Shown here piece after piece: positions 18,666 through 30,553 of a stretch of DNA of 57,545 nucleotides. How positions within the stretch are numbered: the stretch's first letter is position 1; each line of letters opens with the position of its first letter. A program made the translations under genes and the position numbers. Source of the DNA: Prevotella sp. MGM2 (GTDB lineage Bacteria > Bacteroidota > Bacteroidia > Bacteroidales > Bacteroidaceae); the NCBI RefSeq assembly GCF_002933955.1, contig NZ_BEWW01000259.1:1-57545 (forward strand), written 5' to 3'. The notes under the pieces were generated by a model, which saw nothing but the letters and a program-made list of their open reading frames with translations, had not been told where the DNA came from and did no database searches.

Positions 18666-18708
18666 AAAAGAAGTTGCATAATCTACTTGATTTGATGCAA
18701 CTTCTTTT
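18666..18708. terminator. Bidirectional terminator between convergent genes
   Basis: Perfect inverted repeats at 18666-18679 and 18695-18708 (AAAAGAAGTTGCAT with ATGCAACTTCTTTT) give a 14-bp stem with A/T-runs on both sides. It sits between the plus-strand secreted-protein gene and the minus-strand gene ending at 18734, so it can serve both. Confidence 0.85.
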
Positions 18709-18733
18709 ATATGTAAGAATGTAAAATAATTTT

Positions 18734-19060
18734 CTATAGGGATTCTTCAAAATCCATATAATACTCTACAATCGGAATCAACTCCTCTGCGTCAACGGTG
18801 CAGACACCTTCTTTTTTTGCCTTTTCAGCTATGTATGCAGCTACCTCATAGAGATTTACATCTATAAACCCCTCGGCATCAGGATCATCATCAAGAATAC
18901 CACTATCTGCATAATATTCTACCATAACATCAATGAAATAGTAAAGAATATCATCAGTAAATTTATCAGTTTGTTCTCGTTTCAGATGTTCACGGATATA
19001 AGCAACCGCTTTGGCATCTTCTTCTGCGTCTAGCAACAATTCGTCATCGAAAGAACTCAT
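18734..19060 (-). CDS. Small acidic protein of unknown function
   Basis: This 108-aa protein is very rich in Asp and Glu (SSFDDELLLDAEEDAKAV; GILDDDPDAEG) with helical character and no signal peptide, so it is probably cytoplasmic. I do not recognise the family by a named domain. It lies 14 bp downstream of trxA on the same strand and is probably cotranscribed, which may hint at a redox or protein-quality role, but this is only context. Confidence 0.8.
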   Translation of the reverse strand: MSSFDDELLLDAEEDAKAVAYIREHLKREQTDKFTDDILYYFIDVMVEYYADSGILDDDPDAEGFIDVNLYEVAAYIAEKAKKEGVCTVDAEELIPIVEYYMDFEESL

Positions 19061-19074
19061 TGTCTTTTATATAA

Positions 19075-19392
19075 TTAAATCAATGCTTCGATTTTTTCAA
19101 CGAAATCTTTCTTCGAAGCAACTCCTACATGCTTGTCAACAATGTTTCCGTCTTTGTCCATGAAGATGACTGTTGGTACATTGCGGATTCCGTATTTGGC
19201 CGTTAGTTCATCGTTTTCATCGACATCGCATTTGTAAATGTTCACACGACCATCATAATCACCGGAAAGTTGCTCTATAATTGGAGCAATTTTTTGGCAA
19301 GGGCCGCACCATGTCGCGGAGAAATCTATTACAAGAGGAAGTCCTTCTGCAAGTACATTCTCAAAATTTTTGTCAGTGATAATTTTTTCCAT
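19075..19392 (-). CDS. trxA: Thioredoxin
   Basis: This 105-aa cytoplasmic dithiol reductase has the active site WCGPC with C29 and C32, the buried Asp in VIDFSATW, and the cis-Pro segment NVPTVIFM. Length and order are those of classical thioredoxin 1. It has its own good promoter upstream and is followed by the small acidic protein gene. Confidence 0.96.
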   Translation of the reverse strand: MEKIITDKNFENVLAEGLPLVIDFSATWCGPCQKIAPIIEQLSGDYDGRVNIYKCDVDENDELTAKYGIRNVPTVIFMDKDGNIVDKHVGVASKKDFVEKIEALI

Positions 19393-19477
19393 TGTGTTCA
19401 GGTTTATTATTGTTTCAATAATTCAGATAATACTCAAGAAAAAAGAAAAGTAAGACTTCTTCTGTCTTTGAGCACAA

Positions 19478-19509
19478 CAAAGATACCAAAATAATTATAG
19501 CTGTACAAA
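19478..19509 (-). promoter_or_regulatory. Promoter of trxA
   Basis: On the minus strand, TTTG (19506-19509), a 20-bp spacer and TATCTTTG (19478-19485) match the Bacteroidetes promoter consensus exactly. The leader to the trxA ATG is about 80 nt. Confidence 0.75.
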
Positions 19510-19621
19510 TATATATATCGGTTTACAACAGTTATTGGTTTTATTTATAGCCTGTTTCAACTTACGTTCATAGAATCTCAAGCCTATTTACATTATATAG
19601 TTATACGTTATTTAGTGTTTT

Positions 19622-22600
19622 TCAGGATATTTCTAAAGATAGAGCTTCGTTATTTTCTATGTAATCAACAAGAGTTTTTGAAATATTAATATTGCCAGCG
19701 TTGCACTTTAAAGTTATGTTAGACTGTAATTCAACATCAAAGATTTTGAACAAGATCTCTGATGACCCTGTTCCTGGAGCAAGTAAAGTTGTGAGATCAT
19801 TAACTGTAGACGCGCAGAGTTGGTCTAGGCGTGCAGTAATAATGATGCGTTGGAGTTTTTTGTCCTTTATATCAGATAAGAATTCTATGCGACCGATACG
19901 TAACTCATTAGTCTCTGGACGCCATTGTTTGGGTTCAATTCTAGCTGTAATAAAAATAGAGTTACCGACTCCCATATGTCCGCGCCATCTAGCCCATTCT
20001 TCTCCAAACAAGGCTATTTCTCCAGCTCCGGAATAATCTTCCAACTTTACTATACCATAAGGTTTTCCATTCCGTGTTTGTCCTTCTCTGACATCTGTAA
20101 CTATTCCGCCTAATGTAACCTCTTCCCCACTGTGATGATCTATATCTTCCAGTTCTATGGCTGTCATAGTACAAACATTTTTCACAATGATAGAAAATTC
20201 GTCAAGTGGATGCCCAGAAATATAAATACCGATTAGATCACGTTCTTTGTTGAGACGCTCAAGATCATTCCAATGGATATAATCACTGGGAGGCAGTGGT
20301 TTGGCTATATCAATGGTATCACTTTCTCCAAAAAGACTGGCTGCAGCTCCGGCTTTGTCTTGTTGATAGCGCAATCCATAACGCACAAGTGTGTCAAGAA
20401 AGTTACCTTGTCCATCAGTGGCAAAGAACTGTTCACGCCTGACTTGTTCGAAACTATCAAAAGCTCCGGCTAAAGCTAGATTTTCAATGTTTTTTTTGTT
20501 ACAAGCCGTTAGGTTTATGCGCTCTACAAAATCATATATAGAAGTAAAAAGACCATTTTTTTCTCGTTCTTCAATAATAGCGGTAACCGCACTTTCTCCA
20601 ACCCCTTTAATAGCTCCCATGCCAAAACGAATGCTCCCAGTACTGTTGACACTGAATTTGTGTCGGCTCTCGTTAACATCCGGGCCTAATGTCCGAATAC
20701 CTAAAATTTTACATTCGTCCATTAATTTGGTAATACTCTTGATGTCAGCAAGACTTCGACTCATCACAGCCGCCATATATTGAGCAGGATAATTGGCTTT
20801 TAAGTAAGCCGTTTGATAAGCTACCCATGAATAGCATGTCGCATGACTTTTATTAAAAGCATAAGAGGCAAATGCACGCCAGTCTTCCCATATTTTTTCA
20901 AGTACTTTCGGATCATGACCATTATTCGTTCCCCCTTTGATAAACTTGGGATACATGTGGTTTAGCTTTTCTATAAGTTTTTTACCCATAGCCTTTCTCA
21001 ACGCATCGCTTTCACCGCGTGTAAAATTGGCTATAACACGAGACAGAAGCATGACCTGTTCCTGATACACCGTAATGCCATAAGTGTCTTTCAAATATTT
21101 CTCCATACATGGCAAATCATAGGTGATGGGCTCTTCTCCATGTTTGCGTTTGATAAATTGAGGAATATATTGCATAGGCCCCGGACGATAGAGGGCATTC
21201 ATGGCAATAAGGTCTTCAAAAGTAGACGGCTGTAATTCTCTAAGGTATTTTTGCATACCGGAAGATTCAAACTGAAAAGTCCCGACAGTATTACCATCAC
21301 AATAGAGCTGATAGGTGGCGGGGTCTTCTATGCTTATATTATCAATATTGAGTTTTATATGCAGGCTCAACCACACGTTTTCTACAGTCTCTTTAATAAT
21401 GGACAAGGTTTTTAGCCCGAGAAAGTCCATTTTTATCAGTCCAGTCTCTTCTATAACTCGTCCTTCATATTGTGTACAGGCCACTTTTTCTCCTGTTTCT
21501 TTGTCTTCGGCAGTTGAAACCGGGACCCAATCGGAAATTTCATCGCGGCAAATGATAAAACCACAGGCATGCACACCTGTATTTCTAACATTACCTTCCA
21601 ACATCTTTGCATAGCGTATTGTATCGTGAAGCAAAGGGTCTTGTGAGGCTTCGGCTTCACGCAATTCAGGAATGCAGGCTATGGCATTGGTCAGATTCAT
21701 TTTAGGCACTTTGCCGTCAGGACCTTCCGGAAGTTTGTCAGGAATAGACTTGCAAAGGCGGTTGCTTTGGTCTATAGGTAATTTCTGTACACGCGCCACG
21801 TCCTTTATGGCTGATTTCGTCGCCATAGTTCCATAGGTAATAATGTGTGCACAGTTTTCCGGACGATATTTCTGTGTTACCCAATTCAACACTCTGCCAC
21901 GGCCATCATCATCAAAGTCTACATCAATATCCGGTAATGAAATACGATCTGGATTGAGGAAACGTTCAAACAGCAAATCATATTTTATTGGGTCTATTTG
22001 AGTAATGCCAAGGCAGTAGGCTACTGCACTCCCAGCTGCAGAGCCGCGACCGGGACCTACTGAAACATCCAGTTCTTCACGAGCTGCTCGTATATAATCC
22101 TGCACGATAAGAAAATAACCTGGAAAACCCATAGTTTTCATGATGTGCAACTCAAAGTTGATACGTTCTGACGTTTCTTCATTGAGAGGATCGCCATAAC
22201 GCTTTTTAGCTCCTTGATATGCCAATAATGCCAAATAGTCTGCCTCGAGTTTTATGCGATATAATTTGTCATAACCGCCTAATTTTTGAATCTTTTCCTC
22301 GCCCTGTTGTCGTGTTAAGACTACATTTCCATTTTCATCTTGAGTAAATTCATCATACAGGTTTTCTTCTGAATACTTTTGGCGGTACAAATCTTCTGTA
22401 CCAAAATCTTCTGGGATATCGAAGTTAGGCATAATAGGCTCATGGTCTATTGAATAGACTTCCACTTTATCACATATTTCACAAGTGTTGTCAAGAGCTT
22501 CCGGAATATCAGCGAATACTTCGTTCATTTCAGCTCTTGTTTTAAACCACTCCTGTTTGGTGTAAAGCATGCGATTTGACGCTTCAAGATCCTTACCAGT

Positions 22601-23485
22601 AGCGAGACAGATAAGACGGTCGTGTGCTTCACCATTCTCTTCATCCACAAAATGGCAATCGTTTGAGCATATAAGTTTGATATCGTGTTTGTTAGCCAAT
22701 TCTATTAAACCTGCATTGGATATTTGTTGTAACTTAAAAGTTTCTTTGTTGGCTTTGATAGATAGGTCTTTTACCTCATGACGTTGTAGTTCAAGATAGT
22801 AATCTTCTCCGAAAAGCTGTTTATACCATAATACGGATTTTTCAGCTTCCTCCATCTGTCCCGACAGAATTTTCCGAGGCACTTCTCCACCAATACATGC
22901 GGAGCAAACAATCAAGCCTTCATGGTAACGTTCCAAATCCGCAGGGTCTGTACGTGGACGCATATAAAAGCCATCTACCCATGAACGTGAAACTAGTTTA
23001 ATAAGGTTATGATAGCCTTTCTCATTTTTAGCCAAAACAATAAGGTGCCAGCCCGATTGGTCTATTTTACCTTCATGTAAGCTTTTGTTGCCTCGTCTTG
23101 CCACATACATCTCACAACCAAATATGGGAGTAAAATTCACTATTTTTATTTGCTTAGCTATAACTTTTTGAGTTTCTTCTATGAGTTGTTCTGTGGTTTT
23201 TCCAACATCAGGATTGTTACCATTTTTGTCCGATACAGGTACATAGCTCCCATTTTGGAGCGCGATAAGTTTTTCTTCGGCACTCTTCAATGCTCCTTTG
23301 GCCTTTCCTTTTACTTTTTGAGTATAATTAAAAAATTCCTTGATACCCATCATGTTGCCATGATCAGTAATGGCCATACCTCGCATGCCATCTTTAATGG
23401 CTTTATCAACAAGTGCCGGAATAGACGCTTGTCCGTCAAGGATAGAGTATTGTGTATGTACGTGTAGGTGTACGAAATCCTGCAT
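19622..23485 (-). CDS. dnaE: DNA polymerase III alpha subunit
   Basis: This is the replicative polymerase. The 1287-aa protein has an N-terminal PHP domain (HLHVHTQYSILDG, ITDHGNMMG) that carries a Lys/Glu-rich insertion at about residues 55-110. The polymerase core has the catalytic aspartates in PDIDVDFDD near residue 517 and GPGRGSAAGS. It continues with FNKSHATCYSWVAYQTAYLK, a helix-hairpin-helix region and an OB-fold (TLGGIVTDVREGQTRNGKPYG). It is longer than E. coli DnaE (1160 aa), mostly through the PHP insertion. It follows thiC on the minus strand with a 37-bp gap. Confidence 0.97.
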   Translation of the reverse strand: MQDFVHLHVHTQYSILDGQASIPALVDKAIKDGMRGMAITDHGNMMGIKEFFNYTQKVKGKAKGALKSAEEKLIALQNGSYVPVSDKNGNNPDVGKTTEQLIEETQKVIAKQIKIVNFTPIFGCEMYVARRGNKSLHEGKIDQSGWHLIVLAKNEKGYHNLIKLVSRSWVDGFYMRPRTDPADLERYHEGLIVCSACIGGEVPRKILSGQMEEAEKSVLWYKQLFGEDYYLELQRHEVKDLSIKANKETFKLQQISNAGLIELANKHDIKLICSNDCHFVDEENGEAHDRLICLATGKDLEASNRMLYTKQEWFKTRAEMNEVFADIPEALDNTCEICDKVEVYSIDHEPIMPNFDIPEDFGTEDLYRQKYSEENLYDEFTQDENGNVVLTRQQGEEKIQKLGGYDKLYRIKLEADYLALLAYQGAKKRYGDPLNEETSERINFELHIMKTMGFPGYFLIVQDYIRAAREELDVSVGPGRGSAAGSAVAYCLGITQIDPIKYDLLFERFLNPDRISLPDIDVDFDDDGRGRVLNWVTQKYRPENCAHIITYGTMATKSAIKDVARVQKLPIDQSNRLCKSIPDKLPEGPDGKVPKMNLTNAIACIPELREAEASQDPLLHDTIRYAKMLEGNVRNTGVHACGFIICRDEISDWVPVSTAEDKETGEKVACTQYEGRVIEETGLIKMDFLGLKTLSIIKETVENVWLSLHIKLNIDNISIEDPATYQLYCDGNTVGTFQFESSGMQKYLRELQPSTFEDLIAMNALYRPGPMQYIPQFIKRKHGEEPITYDLPCMEKYLKDTYGITVYQEQVMLLSRVIANFTRGESDALRKAMGKKLIEKLNHMYPKFIKGGTNNGHDPKVLEKIWEDWRAFASYAFNKSHATCYSWVAYQTAYLKANYPAQYMAAVMSRSLADIKSITKLMDECKILGIRTLGPDVNESRHKFSVNSTGSIRFGMGAIKGVGESAVTAIIEEREKNGLFTSIYDFVERINLTACNKKNIENLALAGAFDSFEQVRREQFFATDGQGNFLDTLVRYGLRYQQDKAGAAASLFGESDTIDIAKPLPPSDYIHWNDLERLNKERDLIGIYISGHPLDEFSIIVKNVCTMTAIELEDIDHHSGEEVTLGGIVTDVREGQTRNGKPYGIVKLEDYSGAGEIALFGEEWARWRGHMGVGNSIFITARIEPKQWRPETNELRIGRIEFLSDIKDKKLQRIIITARLDQLCASTVNDLTTLLAPGTGSSEILFKIFDVELQSNITLKCNAGNINISKTLVDYIENNEALSLEIS

Positions 23486-23522
23486 AATCGAAGATAATTA
23501 TAATGGCTTTTGAAGCAGTTTG

Positions 23523-25902
<2,380 letters not shown>

Positions 25903-26057
25903 GTTTTTTGAATAATTGCTTTAGGGAAAAGTACACAAAGGGAATAAGTTCGGAATGCTACTTATTTTATTAGTTTATGTATAGTTCCAACAATGGGGCA
26001 GATTAGAGGGGCTTATCTATCGCTTATTATAACACATTCCCTCTGTTATTATTTATG

Positions 26058-26065
26058 CAAAGTTA
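26058..26065 (-). promoter_or_regulatory. Candidate -7 box for thiE-thiC
   Basis: On the minus strand TAACTTTG fits TAnnTTTG and would give a leader of about 150 nt before thiE. No good -33 element is visible. The 453-bp gap 25903-26355 shows no TPP riboswitch sequence and no gene. A short pairing GGAATG/CATTCC is possible within the leader. Confidence 0.4.
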
Positions 26066-26355
26066 TTATTATTTTTTTATATGTTCTTCTTCTTCTTTGT
26101 GAAACCTATACATGATTTTAAAAGTCGGCCCAGACTTTAACGTTTTTAACGTTCCCTTGCGTTGTTGATATTCAAATATAGCCTTTACATTAACAACACT
26201 TACAACCTACATTTTAGCACTTTTGTATATTGCAGAGAATTTAAGATATTGACATTCGCGGACTGTTTCCCACGATATTCTTACTTTGACACAATACAAG
26301 CCATCCACATCGCACACTAAACAGACTCTCCTACTCTCATCTATAATTTCTCAAT

Positions 26356-27369
26356 TCAATATTCAGATTTTACAGTTGTGATAAATTCAGAAGCTATAGC
26401 CACAGAAGATCGAAAAGCCTTTTCCTGTCCCGGAACTGTAATAAAAAGATGAACTGCATCAGAAAATTCTATTCGCTGTATTTTATCTGCAGAAAGTTTA
26501 TTGGAAAACTCTATTCCCTGATCGCGCAAGATGTCACGACCGGCAGCAATAAGAAGTGTGCGCGGAAGACATTCAAGTTGTGCAGACGAAGCCATACCAA
26601 CATCTATCTGTGGAACTCCAGATGGAATTTGAGGAGCATATGCCTTGTTAAATTGTTCCATCAAAAAAGCATCAAGTCCATACCCTTTAGCATATTTATT
26701 CCAAGATAGAGAATTATCGGCAAAAGCCTTTGTCACAGGATAAAACAATACCAAGGACGCTATTTTTCCCACACATTCAGAACTAAGTGCTGTCGCAATA
26801 GCCAAATTACCACCAGAACTGTCGCCTCCTACAGAAATAGAATTAGGATTAATCCCTAATAAGTAGCAATTATCAATCGCATATTTAACGCTGTTGATGC
26901 AATCAACATAGCCACTAGGATAAGGATTTTCAGGAGCCAGCCTATAATTTACGGCCATTACTTTCATCTTACCTGTAGCAGCCATAGCATCACAAAATCG
27001 GCCACAACTATTGATACTCCCAAAAGTCCATCCACCACCATGAAAATAAATCAACAACGGTAATTGTCGTTCTCCTGTTCCCATCGGCTCATATAACCGC
27101 AAACTGGAGGACAAATCTTTTACAGAGACATTATCGGAAATTTGGGGATATTTATCGCGGACTGATCGTACTTCTTTCAAAAACGAATAATCTCCTTCGA
27201 TAGCTCTTGCCACAGCCTGTGCCTGATAGAACTGCAAACTATCTGGCATCATACGAAGAAATGAATCCGCTTGTTCTCTCATAATCCTGCTAGCTATAGT
27301 CTGTGACAGACATTCCGTCCCATTCATAACGATGAGAACTAACATTATAATAAATCCGGATTTAATCAT
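26356..27369 (-). CDS. Exported alpha/beta hydrolase (HSL-type esterase)
   Basis: This 337-aa protein has an N-terminal signal sequence (about 1-22). The hormone-sensitive-lipase pattern is clear: oxyanion motif HGGGW at 110-114, nucleophile motif GDSSGG at 182-187 (Ser184), an Asp in GRDILRDQG and the catalytic His in DAVHLF. It likely hydrolyses short acyl esters in the periplasm; the substrate is unknown. Its start overlaps the upstream membrane-protein gene by 8 bp, so the two are coupled. Confidence 0.88.
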   Translation of the reverse strand: MIKSGFIIMLVLIVMNGTECLSQTIASRIMREQADSFLRMMPDSLQFYQAQAVARAIEGDYSFLKEVRSVRDKYPQISDNVSVKDLSSSLRLYEPMGTGERQLPLLIYFHGGGWTFGSINSCGRFCDAMAATGKMKVMAVNYRLAPENPYPSGYVDCINSVKYAIDNCYLLGINPNSISVGGDSSGGNLAIATALSSECVGKIASLVLFYPVTKAFADNSLSWNKYAKGYGLDAFLMEQFNKAYAPQIPSGVPQIDVGMASSAQLECLPRTLLIAAGRDILRDQGIEFSNKLSADKIQRIEFSDAVHLFITVPGQEKAFRSSVAIASEFITTVKSEY

Positions 27370-27772
27370 AATAAAACCTAATACGCTTTATCACATGCCC
27401 TAAAGCAAGTAAAAGAAAAATAAGACCAACCTTTCCATGTATGCCCCCAATAGGCGAATGGATATAAGTTACCATCCAATGAAAAACTGCAATAATCGCA
27501 CTCATGCACGTTAGGATTATGAGAACAGAAAGCCATTTATTCATTATTTTCTTTTGCCTGTACACTCTTCTGATCCACGAGTTCCACCCATAATGAAGAT
27601 ATAAATGCCACACAACATTACCCACAAACAAGCATCCCACAAAAATATGTCCCCATATCCAAAAAGGATTACTACTTCCGATTATTTCAAGCTGAACACT
27701 TGACACGAAAATCATCAGCGTCATAAAAAATAAAAGTCTATTGCACAATCTAAGTTTACCAATCTTTGTCAT
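27362..27772 (-). CDS. Four-helix membrane protein, cytochrome b-like (DUF4405-like)
   Basis: This 136-aa protein has four predicted membrane helices (about 8-27, 38-60, 78-100, 111-130). Histidines lie in helix 2 (GHIFVG and WHLYLHY) and in helices 3-4 (FHWMV, HSPIGGIHGKVG, GHVIKR), arranged as in small di-haem b cytochromes. It may pass electrons in the inner membrane, but haem binding is inferred. It is coupled to the downstream esterase. Confidence 0.72.
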   Translation of the reverse strand: MTKIGKLRLCNRLLFFMTLMIFVSSVQLEIIGSSNPFWIWGHIFVGCLFVGNVVWHLYLHYGWNSWIRRVYRQKKIMNKWLSVLIILTCMSAIIAVFHWMVTYIHSPIGGIHGKVGLIFLLLALGHVIKRIRFYYD

Positions 27773-27852
27773 TATTTTATTGATACGTCTGTTATCTCCA
27801 ATATTTACAGCAGAACCCCTAATCCTAGAAACGGTAACAGAGATTGTGCTAA

Positions 27853-27875
27853 TTGCTGCATCATCTGCAGCAAAT
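27853..27875. repeat. Short perfect inverted repeat TTGCTGCA/TGCAGCAA
   Basis: TTGCTGCA, a 5-nt spacer and TGCAGCAA form an 8-bp perfect palindrome in the gap upstream of the four-helix membrane protein gene and downstream of nqrF. It has no T-tract, so an operator is as likely as an RNA hairpin. Confidence 0.5.
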
Positions 27876-27896
27876 TACTGAAACTTTCAATAAAAC

Positions 27897-27940
27897 CGAA
27901 GGAAACTCTCTGCCTCAACAAAGAGTTTCCTTCATTTTTA
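27897..27940. terminator. Terminator downstream of nqrF
   Basis: GAAGGAAACTCT pairs with AGAGTTTCCTTC around a 13-nt loop. Read on the minus strand it follows the nqrF stop codon and leads into GGTTTTATT; read on the plus strand it is followed by ATTTTTATTTT. It closes the nqr operon. Confidence 0.8.
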
Positions 27941-27956
27941 TTTTACCTCATGGTAT

Positions 27957-29225
27957 TTATCCTCCGAAATTATCATACATGATACTTTCCGGCTCCACTC
28001 CTAAGCTATCAAGCATACCTACTACAGCCTTGGACATAGGTCCAGGACCACACATATAATATTCAATATCTTCAGGAGCAGGATGATCCTTCAAATAAGT
28101 TTCATACATAACTTGATGTACAAAACCAGCGGTATATTTCACACCGGCTTCATCGGCCACAGGATCCGGACGGTCAAGAGCAAGATGGAAATGGAAATTA
28201 GGAAATTCCTTTTCCAATCCATGAAAATCTTCCAAATAGAAAACCTCATTAAGGGCACGTGCCCCATAGAAATAGTGCATTTCACGATCTGTCGTGCGAA
28301 GTGTCTTAGTCATGTGCATAATCTGCGCACGAAGAGGTGCCATACCGGCGCCGCCGCCAACCCAAATCATCTCTTTCTTTGAATTAAAATGAGGATGGAA
28401 ATCACCATAAGGACCACTCATTATTACTTTATCACCAGGTTTCAGTGTAAAGATATAAGAAGAAGCAATACCAGGATTTACGTCCATAAATCCACTGCGA
28501 TCAGCCTTAAACGGTGGGGTAGCAATACGAACAGTAAGCATAAACACATTACCCTCTGCAGGATAATTGGCCATAGAATAAGCACGAATAGTCGGCTCGG
28601 TATTCACACATTTCAAAGAAAACAGACCGAACTTCTCCCATGCGGGCAAATACTCCTCACCAATAAGGCTTTTATCAAAATCTTTATTGAAATCAATATT
28701 AAAAGCAGGAATTTTAATCTGGGCATACGAACCGGGAATAAAATCCATAGCGGCTCCTTCAGGAAGTTGCACTTTAAATTCCTTAATAAACGTGGCCACA
28801 TTCTTGTTGGAAATTACGGTGCACTCATATTCTTTAACGCCCATCACAGATTCATCCACCTGAATGCTAAGATCGCCTTTCACCTTACACTGACAAGCCA
28901 AACGCCAATGATCTTTCACCTGTTTACGGGTAAACTGTCCACGTTCCGAATCTAGGATTTCACCCCCACCTTCAGGAACCTGACACTTACACTGACCACA
29001 GCTACCCTTACCACCACAGGCCGAAGAAAGATAAATGTCATTAGCCGCAAGTGTTGCAAGCAAACTACTACCTTGTTCCACAGAAATAGAATCTTTACCA
29101 TTAATGGTAATATTAACCTTCCCACTAGGAGAAAGATAGCGTTTTGCTATAAGCAAGATAATGACTAAAAGGAGAATGATTACGAGAAAAACTCCTATAC
29201 TTGATAAAATTAAGTTAATATTCAT
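27957..29225 (-). CDS. nqrF: Na+-NQR subunit F
   Basis: This is the NADH-oxidising subunit and electron entry point of the sodium pump. The 422-aa protein has an N-terminal membrane anchor (about 8-28), a 2Fe-2S domain with C70, C76, C79 and C111 (ACGGKGSCGQC, LACQC), then the FAD domain (RAYSMANYP near 213) and the NADH-binding ferredoxin-reductase domain (GGGAGMAPLRAQ, YMCGPGPM). It is the last gene of the nqrABCDEF operon. Confidence 0.97.
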   Translation of the reverse strand: MNINLILSSIGVFLVIILLLVIILLIAKRYLSPSGKVNITINGKDSISVEQGSSLLATLAANDIYLSSACGGKGSCGQCKCQVPEGGGEILDSERGQFTRKQVKDHWRLACQCKVKGDLSIQVDESVMGVKEYECTVISNKNVATFIKEFKVQLPEGAAMDFIPGSYAQIKIPAFNIDFNKDFDKSLIGEEYLPAWEKFGLFSLKCVNTEPTIRAYSMANYPAEGNVFMLTVRIATPPFKADRSGFMDVNPGIASSYIFTLKPGDKVIMSGPYGDFHPHFNSKKEMIWVGGGAGMAPLRAQIMHMTKTLRTTDREMHYFYGARALNEVFYLEDFHGLEKEFPNFHFHLALDRPDPVADEAGVKYTAGFVHQVMYETYLKDHPAPEDIEYYMCGPGPMSKAVVGMLDSLGVEPESIMYDNFGG

Positions 29226-29238
29226 TGTATCGTTCCTT

Positions 29239-29865
29239 TTAGATATTAAGACCAGAGAAACACATGAACGCCATAGCCATAAGGCCTACAGTAATAAATG
29301 TTATGCCAAGGCCTTGCAAAGGTTTGGGTACATTTGTATAAGCCATTTTTTCGCTAATAGCAGCAAGTCCGACAATAGCCAACAACCAGCCGACCCCAGA
29401 ACCAAGAGCATATACGACAGCATCACCTATTCCGCCAATATACTGACTACTATTGGGATCCATTCCTATACGTTGTTGCATAAAAAGACTTGCTCCCATA
29501 ATCGCACAATTCACAGCTATCAACGGCAGAAATATACCTAACGCAGCATAAAGTGAAGGAGAAAAACGTTCTACAATCATTTCCACCAACTGCACAATAC
29601 CGGCAATTACGGCAATAAAGAGAATAAAAGAAAGGAAAGACAAATCAACTCCTTCAACAAGACAATCAGGACCTAAAACTCTGGTTTGCAGCAAATAATC
29701 AACCGGTACTGTAACGACCAGTACAAAAATAACAGCTACACCAAGGCCAAACGCAGTCTTGACATTTTTGGATACCGCCAAATAAGAGCACATACCCAGA
29801 AAGAATGCGAAAATCATATTATCCACGAAAATGGACCGGACGAATAAACTTAACATTTGTTCCAT
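29239..29865 (-). CDS. nqrE: Na+-NQR subunit E
   Basis: This 208-aa integral membrane subunit has about six helices. C26 (LGMCSYLAV) and C120 (VNCAIMG) are the ligands that, together with two NqrD cysteines, hold the intramembrane 2Fe-2S cluster described for the Vibrio enzyme. Its inverted-repeat topology mirrors NqrD. Confidence 0.97.
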   Translation of the reverse strand: MEQMLSLFVRSIFVDNMIFAFFLGMCSYLAVSKNVKTAFGLGVAVIFVLVVTVPVDYLLQTRVLGPDCLVEGVDLSFLSFILFIAVIAGIVQLVEMIVERFSPSLYAALGIFLPLIAVNCAIMGASLFMQQRIGMDPNSSQYIGGIGDAVVYALGSGVGWLLAIVGLAAISEKMAYTNVPKPLQGLGITFITVGLMAMAFMCFSGLNI

Positions 29866-29897
29866 TGTTTTCTTCTTTTGTAGTTATTAGGTATGTT

Positions 29898-30539
29898 TTA
29901 GTTACGGCCCTTACGGCTATTGTAAGCCCGATGTCCCCAAATGATGCATCCTACCAGAATCAAGGCCATAGCAGGCATCGTCATCATACCGTTATTGACA
30001 TAAAAGCCACCGTTTTCAACATAAATGCTCTCAGGAATTACGCGCAAACCTAAAAGTGTTCCAGCACCAAAAAGTTCACGTACAAAACCAACTGCCACCA
30101 ATATCCAGGCGTATCCCAGCCCACTGCCAACACCGTCAAGGAAAGATTCCCATGGCCCATTCTGCATGGCAAAAGCTTCCAAACGCCCCATCAAGATACA
30201 ATTGGTTATAATAAGACCTACATAAACAGAAAGTTGGACGCTGACATCATAAACATAGGCTTTTAGCACTTGGCTGACAAGAGTAACCAATGTGGCCACT
30301 ACAACTAACTGTACAATTATACGAATACGATTAGGAATCGTCTTACGCAAGAGAGAGATAATCACATTGGCAAAAGCTGTAATAACTGTTACAGACAGTC
30401 CCATAACGATAGCCGGTTCCAATTGAGCTGTAACAGCCAACGCGGAACAAATACCTAGAACTTGTACAGCTACCGGATTATCTAAATTCAGAGGATTAGT
30501 AAAGACCTCCTTATTTGCTTTTGAAAATAATTTGCTCAT
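29898..30539 (-). CDS. nqrD: Na+-NQR subunit D
   Basis: This 213-aa integral membrane subunit pairs with NqrE. C31 (LGICSALAV) and C114 (ITNCILMGR) correspond to the cluster-binding cysteines. The segment NPVAVQVLGICSALAVTAQLEP is family-typical. It lies 32 bp before nqrE and 14 bp after nqrC. Confidence 0.97.
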   Translation of the reverse strand: MSKLFSKANKEVFTNPLNLDNPVAVQVLGICSALAVTAQLEPAIVMGLSVTVITAFANVIISLLRKTIPNRIRIIVQLVVVATLVTLVSQVLKAYVYDVSVQLSVYVGLIITNCILMGRLEAFAMQNGPWESFLDGVGSGLGYAWILVAVGFVRELFGAGTLLGLRVIPESIYVENGGFYVNNGMMTMPAMALILVGCIIWGHRAYNSRKGRN

Positions 30540-30553
30540 ATTTATTCCGCCAT

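Noticed and set aside
26130-26260. Possible fifth, decayed copy of the promoter-hairpin element
   Set aside because: A left-end-like TTTAACGTTTTTAACG is present, but I find no promoter, hairpin or right end in the expected places.
28389-28955. 188-codon frame antisense to nqrF
   Set aside because: Shadow of a strongly conserved gene; the translation has no recognisable features.
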